Source: Sphingobacterium sp. JB170 (GTDB lineage Bacteria; Bacteroidota; Bacteroidia; Sphingobacteriales; Sphingobacteriaceae). Taken from it: DNA of 64,000 bases. Position 1 is the first letter of the stretch, and each line of letters begins with the position of its first letter. The notes under the pieces are model-generated. The model did not search any database and had not been told where the DNA came from. It worked only from the letters and a program-made list of their open reading frames with translations. The position numbers and the translations under genes were made by a program. The stretch covers positions 124,001 to 188,000 of the forward strand of contig NZ_FUKU01000026.1 in NCBI RefSeq assembly GCF_900163865.1, in the 5' to 3' direction. Below are positions 8,612 through 16,214 of this stretch, piece after piece.

Positions 8612-9934
8612 CTATAAGTAGTTCAATATTACAGGTAATTCTTTTACATCGACTTCACACAGTTCATTGACCGCGAGCAACTCAACAGGAATAACTTCAT
8701 TAACCAAAAGTGGATCATACTGCGAACGAACCTTTACATAGTTTTTAGAGAAACCATGCATATATCCATCTTTAATATCGCCTTCAAATAGTACTTCAGC
8801 AACAGTACCGATCTGGCTGTCATAAAATGCTCTGCGTTTTTTTTCCGAAAGGATATGCAACATTTTACTGCGATCACTGCGCTGCGATCCAGGGACGGAA
8901 CCTTCCATCTGAGCGGCAATTGTATTTTCTCGTTCCGAATACGTAAACACATGCAAATAAGATATCGGTAGTTCATTAAGGAAGTTATATGTATCAATAA
9001 AATCCTCTCGTGTTTCTCCTGGAAAACCAACGATAACGTCTACCCCAATGCAGCACTCAGGCATTAACGATTTAATTTTGGCAACACGTTCCACATAAAG
9101 TTCGCGTTTATAGCGGCGGCGCATCATGCCTAATACTTTATTACTCCCGGATTGCAACGGCATATGAAAATGCGGCACAAAGCGACTTGATTGCGCTACA
9201 AATTCTATAATTTCATTCGACAGCAAATTCGGTTCAATCGAAGAGATGCGTATGCGATCTATCCCTTCTACTCGGTCCAAGGCGCGTATTAAGTCTAAAA
9301 AGCGATCCTGCCGCTTACCATCGCGAATACCATAATCTCCAATATTAACCCCCGTCAAAACAATCTCCTTTACGCCGGAGGCAGCGATCTGCTGCGCTTG
9401 TTCGACGATATCTTCAATTTTGCCCGAACGACTGGCGCCACGCGCGAGTGGTATAGTGCAAAAAGTACATGAGTAGTCGCAGCCATCTTGTACTTTCAAA
9501 AATGTCCTGGTACGATCACCGATTGAAAAGGCAGGTATAAACTGATTCGCTTCATCAACTGGGGTATTATGAATAACTGCTTTCTCTTGTTTTGTTAAAT
9601 CATTGATATGTTCAATGATATTAAATTTTTCTGCCGCACCTAGAACCATGTCCACTCCTGGAATTTCAGAGATTTCTTTCGGTTTAAGCTGCGCATAGCA
9701 CCCTACAATAGTAATATACGCATTCGGAGAGTGCTTAAGCGCTTCTTTAACTACTTTTCTACATTTTTTATCTGCATTGTCCGTTACCGAACACGTGTTA
9801 ATAACGTAAACATCAGCGGCGCTATTAAACTCCGTCGTTTCATACCCTGCATCCCTAAAGATACGGCCAATAGACGATGTTTCTGAATAATTCAGTTTAC
9901 ATCCCAACGTATAAAAAGCTACTTTTTTATTCAT
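8612..9934 (-). CDS. mtaB: tRNA t6A37 methylthiotransferase MtaB
   Basis: 440 aa from ATG 9934 (MNKKVAFYTLGCKLNYSE). A seven-residue upstream extension from 9955 is possible but would start inside the promoter. N-terminal UPF0004 domain with GCKLN, NTCSVT and GCYAQL cysteines that hold the auxiliary 4Fe-4S cluster; radical-SAM motif CDYSCTFCTIP near residue 150; C-terminal TRAM domain (VAEVLFEGDIKDGYMHGFS). The GCKLN variant and the wide spacing separate MtaB from MiaB and RimO. It converts t6A to ms2t6A at position 37 of tRNAs reading ANN codons. It is functionally linked to TsaB, encoded near 24.5 kb, which belongs to the t6A-making complex. Confidence 0.93.
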   Translation of the reverse strand: MNKKVAFYTLGCKLNYSETSSIGRIFRDAGYETTEFNSAADVYVINTCSVTDNADKKCRKVVKEALKHSPNAYITIVGCYAQLKPKEISEIPGVDMVLGAAEKFNIIEHINDLTKQEKAVIHNTPVDEANQFIPAFSIGDRTRTFLKVQDGCDYSCTFCTIPLARGASRSGKIEDIVEQAQQIAASGVKEIVLTGVNIGDYGIRDGKRQDRFLDLIRALDRVEGIDRIRISSIEPNLLSNEIIEFVAQSSRFVPHFHMPLQSGSNKVLGMMRRRYKRELYVERVAKIKSLMPECCIGVDVIVGFPGETREDFIDTYNFLNELPISYLHVFTYSERENTIAAQMEGSVPGSQRSDRSKMLHILSEKKRRAFYDSQIGTVAEVLFEGDIKDGYMHGFSKNYVKVRSQYDPLLVNEVIPVELLAVNELCEVDVKELPVILNYL

Positions 9935-9944
9935 AATAATTTTG

Positions 9945-9952
9945 CAAAAATA
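9945..9952 (-). promoter_or_regulatory. -7 element for mtaB
   Basis: Minus-strand TATTTTTG lies 10 nt before the ATG at 9934 and matches TAnnTTTG. It supports the shorter start and predicts a very short leader. Confidence 0.5.
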
Positions 9953-10101
9953 CACAAAAAGTTACAAAATAATCGATTTACACAAAATCTGTCACTGTAA
10001 TGATTTTCAAGACAAGACCATTTTACGATATGGCCTGGTTGATGTTCATTTTTTACGTAAGTTTGTATGCGAAATCATTTATTTTGTCTCAATATTTTGT
10101 C

Positions 10102-10923
10102 ATGAAGCAGTACCTCGATTTACTTAAACACGTTTATGAACACGGTGTAGAAAAAACCGACAGAACAGGAACCGGAACGCGAAGCGTTTTTGGTTATCAG
10201 ATGCGTTTTAATTTACAGGAGGGCTTTCCATTAGTGACCACGAAAAAGCTACATCTTCGGTCCATCATTCACGAGCTAATTTGGTTTCTTCGGGGGGATA
10301 CAAATATCAAATACCTGAAAGAAAATAAAGTAAGTATATGGGATGAATGGGCGGATGAAAACGGTAATTTGGGACCGGTTTACGGTTCGCAGTGGCGCTC
10401 ATGGCCTACACCCGAGGGGAAGGATATCGATCAAATTAGCCAGATAATCGACCAAATAAAAAATGTGCCAGATTCACGTAGAATTATCGTATCAGCGTGG
10501 AATGTTGCTGAAATCGAGAATATGGCGCTTCCTCCTTGCCATACGCTTTTCCAATTTTATGTGGCACCAGCATCACCCGAAAAAGGACAGCTAAAGCCTC
10601 GCCTGTCATGTCAATTATATCAACGGAGTGCCGATATTTTCTTGGGCGTACCCTTTAATATAGCATCCTACGCACTTTTAACAATGATGATAGCGCAGGT
10701 CTGTGATATGGAAGCTGGTGATTTCGTTCATACACTTGGTGACGCGCATATCTATAGCAATCATTTTGAACAAACAGAATTGCAATTAAGTAGAGCACCA
10801 AAAGCGCTTCCAACTTTAAAAATAAATCCAGCGATCAACAATATATTTGCGTTTGAGTTTGAGGATTTCGAGCTTCAAAATTACGAACCGCATCCCCACA
10901 TCAAAGCACCGGTGGCCGTATAG
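10102..10923 (+). CDS. thyA: Thymidylate synthase
   Basis: 273 aa from ATG 10102 ([15 protein letters not shown]). A longer frame from 10000 adds a hydrophobic 34-residue stretch foreign to the family and is rejected. Signature residues: [11 protein letters not shown] near 21-31, catalytic Cys146 in [10 protein letters not shown], and [19 protein letters not shown], which binds dUMP. The length is near the E. coli protein (264 aa), with a small insertion around [13 protein letters not shown]. It makes dTMP from dUMP using methylene-tetrahydrofolate, producing dihydrofolate. folA follows after 42 nt, so substrate regeneration is encoded in the same operon. Confidence 0.97.
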   Translation: MKQYLDLLKHVYEHGVEKTDRTGTGTRSVFGYQMRFNLQEGFPLVTTKKLHLRSIIHELIWFLRGDTNIKYLKENKVSIWDEWADENGNLGPVYGSQWRSWPTPEGKDIDQISQIIDQIKNVPDSRRIIVSAWNVAEIENMALPPCHTLFQFYVAPASPEKGQLKPRLSCQLYQRSADIFLGVPFNIASYALLTMMIAQVCDMEAGDFVHTLGDAHIYSNHFEQTELQLSRAPKALPTLKINPAINNIFAFEFEDFELQNYEPHPHIKAPVAV

Positions 10924-10965
10924 CCAGGCACAACTGATTGCTAAATTAAAATACCGAATTAATAA

Positions 10966-11463
10966 ATGAGTAATTTGAAAATCACATTGATTGTAGCAGC
11001 TAGTAAAAACAATGCTATCGGAAAAGACAACAAAATGCTCTGGCATTTGCCGGAGGACTTTAAATACTTTAAGCGAACCACGATTGGCCATTCCATTATA
11101 ATGGGACGAAAAACCTTTCTTTCGATTGGTAAACCACTTCCTGAGCGAAGAAACATTGTACTCTCGAGAGATTTAAATTTTAGCAACTACGACGTGGATG
11201 TGGCTAACTCGGTTTCCGAAGTTCTAAACTACTGCAGAGATGAGCGAGAGATTTTTATTATTGGTGGTGCGCAGCTATACGAACAAACCCTGCCAATTGC
11301 CCAGAAGATACTTTTAACTCGCGTGCACACAGAAATTCAAGGAGACGCATACTTTCCTGTGTTGAGTCCCCAAGAATGGAAGCTTACAAGCAGCGAAAAA
11401 CATCCAAAAGACGAAAAACACGCGTACGATTTTACATTTGAAGTGTGGGATCGTATTTGTTAA
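10966..11463 (+). CDS. folA: Dihydrofolate reductase
   Basis: 165 aa, normal for the family. The N-terminal strand ITLIVAASKNNAIGKDNKML leads into WHLPEDFKYFK, whose acidic residue is the substrate-binding Asp/Glu. GRKTFLSIGKPLPERRNIVLSR binds NADPH, and IFIIGGAQLYEQ is the conserved glycine pair. It reduces dihydrofolate to tetrahydrofolate, the partner reaction of ThyA directly upstream. The 42-nt gap carries no terminator-like structure, so co-transcription is likely. Confidence 0.96.
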   Translation: MSNLKITLIVAASKNNAIGKDNKMLWHLPEDFKYFKRTTIGHSIIMGRKTFLSIGKPLPERRNIVLSRDLNFSNYDVDVANSVSEVLNYCRDEREIFIIGGAQLYEQTLPIAQKILLTRVHTEIQGDAYFPVLSPQEWKLTSSEKHPKDEKHAYDFTFEVWDRIC

Positions 11464-11533
11464 ATAAGATAAGAAGGGGGTTACAACATCCTACCAAAAA
11501 CCCGCTTATAGCTCTTCACTCATCGGGGGGTAA

Positions 11534-12544
11534 TTATGGCCGCCTTTGGAGCGCAGACTCGATTAATTCACTATAAAAATCTGTCTCTTTCATGCCGTAA
11601 GCTCGTATCTGCTGCGGAATAAAACTTTGTGGCGTTTGCCCTGGAATAGTGTTGATTTCAATAAAATAGAACCTATCGGTATCCTTTTCTAGAAAGAAAT
11701 CTACGCGTACCATTCCTGCGCAATTTAGGCGTACATAAATATCACGGATAATCGCCGATGCGCGCGCAATTTGTTCCTCATTTAAGTCCGCTGGTGTAAT
11801 CTCTTCACTCAAACCTGGTGTATATTTCGCTTCGAAATCGAAAAATTCACGTGTCGTTCGTACCTCCGTGGCCGGAAGTACCACAAGCTCTCCTACAGCA
11901 TTACGATATATCCCTTGCGAAAACTCACGCCCTTGAACGAACTCCTCTACGATAACTTGAGCGCCCGTATCTTCTGCATCGAAAGCCATATCAAGTGCAT
12001 GCTGTAGCGCCCCTACCTCATTAACCTTTGACATCCCGATACTACTTCCTCCAGCATTTGGCTTAACGAAATACGGTAGTTTTAAGGTTGAGCGTATCTT
12101 TTCAACACCTCTACCGCGATCACTGGCAAATAATAACACAGAGTTGGCAACGAAAAGATTCTCAATTCCAGCTACAATCGCCTTGGTATACCCTTTATTC
12201 ATCGTTAGCGCTGAAGTTAATGCCCCGGAAGAGGTGTATGGTAGTCCGATCATATCAAAATAACCTTGTATCCTGCCGTCTTCTCCCGGAGTTCCATGTA
12301 AAGTAATGAATGCAATCTGGAAGATAACCTTCTGCCCGTCGATCGTAAGCGAAAAATCTTCCTTGTCAATTAAAATACGGGTCCCAGTTTCAGTATCATA
12401 ATACCACCCATTTCGGCTTATAACAATAGGATAAATTTCATAAGTGTCTTGGTTAAGCTGAGAATGCACAAAAGCACTACTTTTTAAAGAAACCTCAGCC
12501 TCTCCCGTGTAACCTCCCGTAATTAATGCTACTTTTGTTTTCAT
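11534..12544 (-). CDS. ddl: D-alanine--D-alanine ligase
   Basis: 336 aa ATP-grasp enzyme. N-terminal domain starts MKTKVALITGGYTGEAEVSL; the dipeptide site includes LHGTPGEDGRIQG; the ATP-grasp core has PYFVKPNAGGSSIGMSKV and VIVEEFVQGREFS; the metal-binding end is FYFIEINTIPGQT. It joins two D-Ala for the MurF step of peptidoglycan synthesis. In many bacteria ddl sits in the dcw cluster; here it lies 18 kb away, divergent from a PASTA protein and mltG, forming a small second cell-wall locus. Confidence 0.95.
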   Translation of the reverse strand: MKTKVALITGGYTGEAEVSLKSSAFVHSQLNQDTYEIYPIVISRNGWYYDTETGTRILIDKEDFSLTIDGQKVIFQIAFITLHGTPGEDGRIQGYFDMIGLPYTSSGALTSALTMNKGYTKAIVAGIENLFVANSVLLFASDRGRGVEKIRSTLKLPYFVKPNAGGSSIGMSKVNEVGALQHALDMAFDAEDTGAQVIVEEFVQGREFSQGIYRNAVGELVVLPATEVRTTREFFDFEAKYTPGLSEEITPADLNEEQIARASAIIRDIYVRLNCAGMVRVDFFLEKDTDRFYFIEINTIPGQTPQSFIPQQIRAYGMKETDFYSELIESALQRRP

Positions 12545-12562
12545 ATTTTAAATTGAAGTAAG

Positions 12563-12570
12563 CAAATATA
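12563..12570 (-). promoter_or_regulatory. -7 element for ddl
   Basis: Minus-strand TATATTTG, 18 nt before the ATG at 12544, matches TAnnTTTG. No clear -33 box. Confidence 0.45.
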
Positions 12571-12687
12571 ATTTGCGTTCTACGGAAAAACGAATAATTT
12601 TGCTGTTATATTACGTTATATAATTAGACTTCAAATTTGGAATGGCGTTAATATTGCTAATGGTTCCCATAGAAATAAAAAAAGAAC

Positions 12688-13443
12688 ATGTCAAAACTAT
12701 TATTGTATCTTAAGACAGACACATTTAGAAAGAACCTAATCATCGCATTGGTGTTAGTCATATTCGTATTTTTAGGTATATATTTCGGTTTGAAATCATA
12801 CACCAAACATGGTGTTTCTATAGAAGTACCAACACTGGAAGGACTCCATATCGGACAAGCAATCAAAGTATTAAACAACGCAGATCTAGAATATCACGTG
12901 GATTCGCTTTATCAGATAGATAAACAACCAGGATTAGTCATTGAACAAGATCCAGAATCCAAAAGCCATGTTAAAAATGGGCGAACAATATACCTCACAA
13001 TCATCACGCAAGTTCCGCCAGAAGTTGCCTTTCCCGATATCGTTGATAAAACCTTTATCGAAGCCTCCGCGATATTAACAAATCAATCGCTAAAAATTGC
13101 AGACACGGTCTATATCCCTGATATTGCACGTGACGTAGTGCTAGATGTAAAATTTGCTGGCCAGCCGCTTAAAGCAGGCAGAATGGTGCCCAAAGGGTCA
13201 AAAATAACAGTCGTATTAGGGAATGGACAAGGGGCCAATGAAGTTGAAATACCAAATCTAATTGGGTTGACGGTCGATGAGGCAAAGTTTGCGTTAATCG
13301 GTTTAGGCTTGAATTTGGGGGCCGTTTCCTACTCGACAACTGTCAGTGATTCGTTGGCTGGTAAAATTATCGCGCAACAACCAGACACTACGGCTGGCTT
13401 GATAAGCATAGGAACTGCAGTAAATTTAACACTCTCAAATTAA
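12688..13443 (+). CDS. Membrane-anchored three-PASTA-domain protein
   Basis: 251 aa. A short cytoplasmic start is followed by one transmembrane helix (about 16-36) and three PASTA domains (about 43-110, 112-185, 187-251). Each repeat has the pattern V/I-P-(D/N)-(L/I)-x-G and ends with a T-V/L strand, for example VEIPNLIGLTVDEAK. PASTA domains bind uncrosslinked peptidoglycan or muropeptides. There is no kinase or penicillin-binding domain, so this is not a PknB/Stk or PBP. It lies 11 nt upstream of mltG, which suggests a joint role at sites of glycan processing. This is inference from context; the protein itself has no assigned function that I know. Confidence 0.85.
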   Translation: MSKLLLYLKTDTFRKNLIIALVLVIFVFLGIYFGLKSYTKHGVSIEVPTLEGLHIGQAIKVLNNADLEYHVDSLYQIDKQPGLVIEQDPESKSHVKNGRTIYLTIITQVPPEVAFPDIVDKTFIEASAILTNQSLKIADTVYIPDIARDVVLDVKFAGQPLKAGRMVPKGSKITVVLGNGQGANEVEIPNLIGLTVDEAKFALIGLGLNLGAVSYSTTVSDSLAGKIIAQQPDTTAGLISIGTAVNLTLSN

Positions 13444-13454
13444 CCCGTCGTACT

Positions 13455-14495
13455 ATGAGTGAAAAGAATAAAGGTTTTAAGGCTTTTAAAATTATAGCAT
13501 TAATTCTTCTTCTTGCGGTTACCATTGTGGGATGGTTGGGTTATAAAGCATTTATAGCACCGAGTGTCACGCAAGATCAAGAATATCTATTCATTAATTC
13601 AAAGGATAGTTACTCAGATGTGTTGGCAAAAATCGAAAAACAACATATTGTTCAGAACGTCCGGTTATTCGAGTATGCGGCCCAGGCAATGGATTATCAT
13701 ACCATGGTAAAACCAGGTCGCTATAAACTGACTGCTGACATGTCGAATCGTGACCTGATTGGCAAGCTTCGTGGAGGCTATCAAGATGCGATAAAATTCA
13801 GATTTGAAAACTTGCGTCACCGGGAGAATTTCGCTGCCCTGCTCGGCAAATCGTTTGAGGCTGACTCGAGCACGTTCGCTAAGATTTTAAACAACCAAGA
13901 GGTGGCCATCTCATATGGCTTCACTCAAGAGAATTTCTTCAGTATGTTTATTCCTAACACGTACGAAGTTTACTGGAATACCGCACCTGACAAAATCATC
14001 GAAAGATTTAAAGACGAGTACGATAATTTTTGGACTCAGGAGCGTAAACAAAAAGCCCAAGAGCTTTCACTCACCCAACAAGAAGTAAGCACATTGGCTT
14101 CAATCGTTAAGGGGGAAGCTCTGCATAAAGATGAGATGCCTAAAATTGCGGGTTTATATATTAATAGGCTACATAAAGGTATACTATTGCAAGCAGACCC
14201 TACCGTGATATTTGCTAATAACGACTTTACCATCCGCAGGGTACTCTATAAACACCTGGAAATCGACAATCCCTATAATACCTATAAATATGCGGGCTTG
14301 CCTCCGGGACCTATTATGCTACCTAGTATTGCATCAATTGACGCCGTATTAAACTACGCAAGCCACGACTATATCTATATGTGTGCTAAAGATGACTTTT
14401 CCGGCTATCATAACTTTGCAAAAACCCAATCGGAACATTTGGTAAATGCCCGTAAATTTCAAAGAGCATTAGATTTACGTAATATAAAAAAGTAA
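13455..14495 (+). CDS. mltG: Endolytic murein transglycosylase MltG
   Basis: 346 aa. One N-terminal transmembrane helix (about 11-30), a LysM-like region, then the YceG domain with STLASIVKGEALHKDEMPKI, GLYINRLHKGI, LQADPTVIFA and YNTYKYAGLPPGPI. The conserved catalytic Glu (E in KGEA) is kept; the two residues before it are KG instead of the more usual EK. MltG cuts nascent glycan strands at the inner membrane and sets chain length with PBPs. It is 11 nt after the PASTA gene and almost certainly in the same operon. Confidence 0.93.
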   Translation: MSEKNKGFKAFKIIALILLLAVTIVGWLGYKAFIAPSVTQDQEYLFINSKDSYSDVLAKIEKQHIVQNVRLFEYAAQAMDYHTMVKPGRYKLTADMSNRDLIGKLRGGYQDAIKFRFENLRHRENFAALLGKSFEADSSTFAKILNNQEVAISYGFTQENFFSMFIPNTYEVYWNTAPDKIIERFKDEYDNFWTQERKQKAQELSLTQQEVSTLASIVKGEALHKDEMPKIAGLYINRLHKGILLQADPTVIFANNDFTIRRVLYKHLEIDNPYNTYKYAGLPPGPIMLPSIASIDAVLNYASHDYIYMCAKDDFSGYHNFAKTQSEHLVNARKFQRALDLRNIKK

Positions 14496-14586
14496 AGACC
14501 AGGCATAATTAATGCCGATTGAATGGAGACTGTTGCAAATTAACTTTCGATTTTGTTTTAACGCAATAAGTTTTTAATTTTCAACT

Positions 14587-14997
14587 ATGTTTGTACATGA
14601 AAGCACAATACGTATACGCTATGCCGAGACTGATCAGATGGGGTATGTATATTATGGCAATTACGCTTCCTTTTACGAGGTAGCTCGGACTGAAATGCTC
14701 CGAACCACGGGCATCACCTATCGGCAGCTTGAAGAAATGGGCGTGATGATGCCTGTCATGGATTTAACATGTAAGTATTATCATCCGGCTCGTTATGATG
14801 ATTTGATCACGATTAAAACTACCATCAAGGAACGTCCGAATGTACGTCTAAAATTTGAGTACGAAATTTTCAACGAACAAGGTTTATTGTTAAATACAGG
14901 TAGCACGCAATTGGTCTTTGTTGACATGGTGCGCAACAAACCGTGCCGCGCGCCGCAAATATTCCAGGAAAAAATGGAACCGTATTTTGGAAAATGA
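14587..14997 (+). CDS. YbgC/FadM-type acyl-CoA thioesterase
   Basis: 136 aa hot-dog fold protein. IRIRYAETDQMGYVYYGNY carries the 4HBT active-site Asp, and the long helix YASFYEVARTEMLR follows. The length fits single-domain 4HBT enzymes that hydrolyse acyl-CoA or acyl-ACP in the cytoplasm. It is not next to tol-pal genes, so a YbgC-like membrane role is not supported by context. The stop codon overlaps the start of the next gene (ATGA), so the pair is translationally coupled. Confidence 0.87.
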   Translation: MFVHESTIRIRYAETDQMGYVYYGNYASFYEVARTEMLRTTGITYRQLEEMGVMMPVMDLTCKYYHPARYDDLITIKTTIKERPNVRLKFEYEIFNEQGLLLNTGSTQLVFVDMVRNKPCRAPQIFQEKMEPYFGK

Positions 14998-15977
14998 AGC
15001 ATAACAAGATACATAGCACTTTACGACAAATAAAACCATACGATCGTTTTATAGAATGGACTAAAGTGGCTACTATCCCGGGCTTCGGTTCGCTCCCACT
15101 ATATACGGTCTTCACTTTTTTTTTTCAAGAAATCGCTAGAGAGTCCATTTTAAATAAAGCCTCCTCCTTAGCATATAACTTTATGCTGGCGATATTCCCT
15201 GGTATCCTATTTCTATTCACGCTAATCCCCTACATACCGGTAAGCAATTTCCAACAAAAATTATTAGACTTAATTACCGTCGCATTGCCTTTGAATGCTT
15301 ATGAAGTGCTGCAAGCGACGCTAGTTGACATTATTAAAAACCAGAACTCGGGCCTTCTCTCGGTCGGTTTCCTGCTTGCAACAATGTTTGCCACAAACGG
15401 TATGGCGACCCTTATGATGGCATTCAACAAGGCAGCACTATATAAGGAGAAACGAAGCTGGATCCGTAGGCGTATCGTAGCCATCTTTCTTGCCTTTGCT
15501 ATCGTTTTCGCTCTAACTATTGGAATCGGTATATTCACGGGTGCTGGTTTTGTTATAACATACCTCAAAAGCCATATCAATTACGACCTTTCCTGGTTTT
15601 GGACGTTAACTTTAAAATTATCCAGGTGGGTCGTACTATTTGGCATCTATTTCATCACTGTTAGTTTGCTTTTCAAATTTGGCCCAAGTGACGCTAAAAA
15701 ATGGAAATTCTTGAATGCGGGTGCAACCTTAGCAACTATACTCGCTGTCATTACCTTCTCGATATTTACATTTTACATAAACAACTTTGGCGCATACAAT
15801 AAGCTATATGGGTCTATCGGGACGTTAATTGTGGTAATGATATGGATGTATTTAAATTCATTGATCCTTCTGATAGGATTTGAACTTAATGCTGCGATCG
15901 CATTATCAAAACAAAGCATAAAAATTGTAAAACCCAGATTTTACAACTCTTTCAAACCCCCGAAAGCCTTAGACTAA
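14994..15977 (+). CDS. YihY/BrkB-family inner-membrane protein
   Basis: About 327 aa from the ATG at 14994, which overlaps the stop of the thioesterase gene by an ATGA. A longer frame from 14943 lies inside that gene and is rejected. Six hydrophobic helices follow a basic start. The family pattern is present: SLAYNFMLAIFPGILFLFT, then TMFATNGMATLMMAFNKA, and the end helix LIVVMIWMYLNSLILLIGFELNA split around a polar kink. These proteins were once called ribonuclease BN, which was wrong; the function is not established. The C-terminus is a short basic tail. Confidence 0.86.
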   Translation: MKHNKIHSTLRQIKPYDRFIEWTKVATIPGFGSLPLYTVFTFFFQEIARESILNKASSLAYNFMLAIFPGILFLFTLIPYIPVSNFQQKLLDLITVALPLNAYEVLQATLVDIIKNQNSGLLSVGFLLATMFATNGMATLMMAFNKAALYKEKRSWIRRRIVAIFLAFAIVFALTIGIGIFTGAGFVITYLKSHINYDLSWFWTLTLKLSRWVVLFGIYFITVSLLFKFGPSDAKKWKFLNAGATLATILAVITFSIFTFYINNFGAYNKLYGSIGTLIVVMIWMYLNSLILLIGFELNAAIALSKQSIKIVKPRFYNSFKPPKALD

Positions 15978-16147
15978 CATAAAAACCTAACCAACAATAT
16001 GTTACAAACGAGGAAACCTTAAAAAATAATACAGCTGTCCTGCGGTCATCCTAATATTATCTCCCTAAACCCACTGACATTACCACTATCGGTACACCGA
16101 AAAAAGACCGCGAATCAATAGTTACATACTTTTTTAAACATAATCTC

Positions 16148-16175
16148 TTGTATATAAAAGTTTTTCGTATTTTTG
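16148..16175 (+). promoter_or_regulatory. Promoter of rpsA
   Basis: TTG (16148-16150), 17-nt spacer, TATTTTTG (16168-16175). Both boxes fit the Bacteroidota vegetative promoter. The expected start lies within the first bases of the hairpin at 16180. Confidence 0.7.
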
Positions 16176-16179
16176 CAGT

Positions 16180-16194
16180 CCCTACAATGTAGGG
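16180..16194 (+). promoter_or_regulatory. 5'-end hairpin of the rpsA mRNA
   Basis: CCCTAC-AAT-GTAGGG is a perfect 6-bp stem with a 3-nt loop. It begins 5 nt after the -7 box, so it would form the very 5' end of the transcript. It could protect the mRNA or be part of S1 feedback control (inference). Confidence 0.45.
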
Positions 16195-16196
16195 AA

Positions 16197-16202
16197 AAGG
16201 AG
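16197..16202 (+). promoter_or_regulatory. Shine-Dalgarno-like site before rpsA
   Basis: AAGGAG lies 12 nt before the ATG at 16215. Such sites are scarce in Bacteroidota, whose ribosomes shield the anti-SD, and I see few elsewhere in this window. Confidence 0.45.
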
Positions 16203-16214
16203 ATAAATTAATTA

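Noticed and set aside
10000..10101. 34-residue N-terminal extension of thyA
   Set aside because: Hydrophobic and unlike the family; the ATG at 10102 gives the conserved start.
11475..11507. Hairpin-like pair between folA and ddl
   Set aside because: The arms have an internal mismatch and a long loop, and there is no T-run, so it was not called a terminator.
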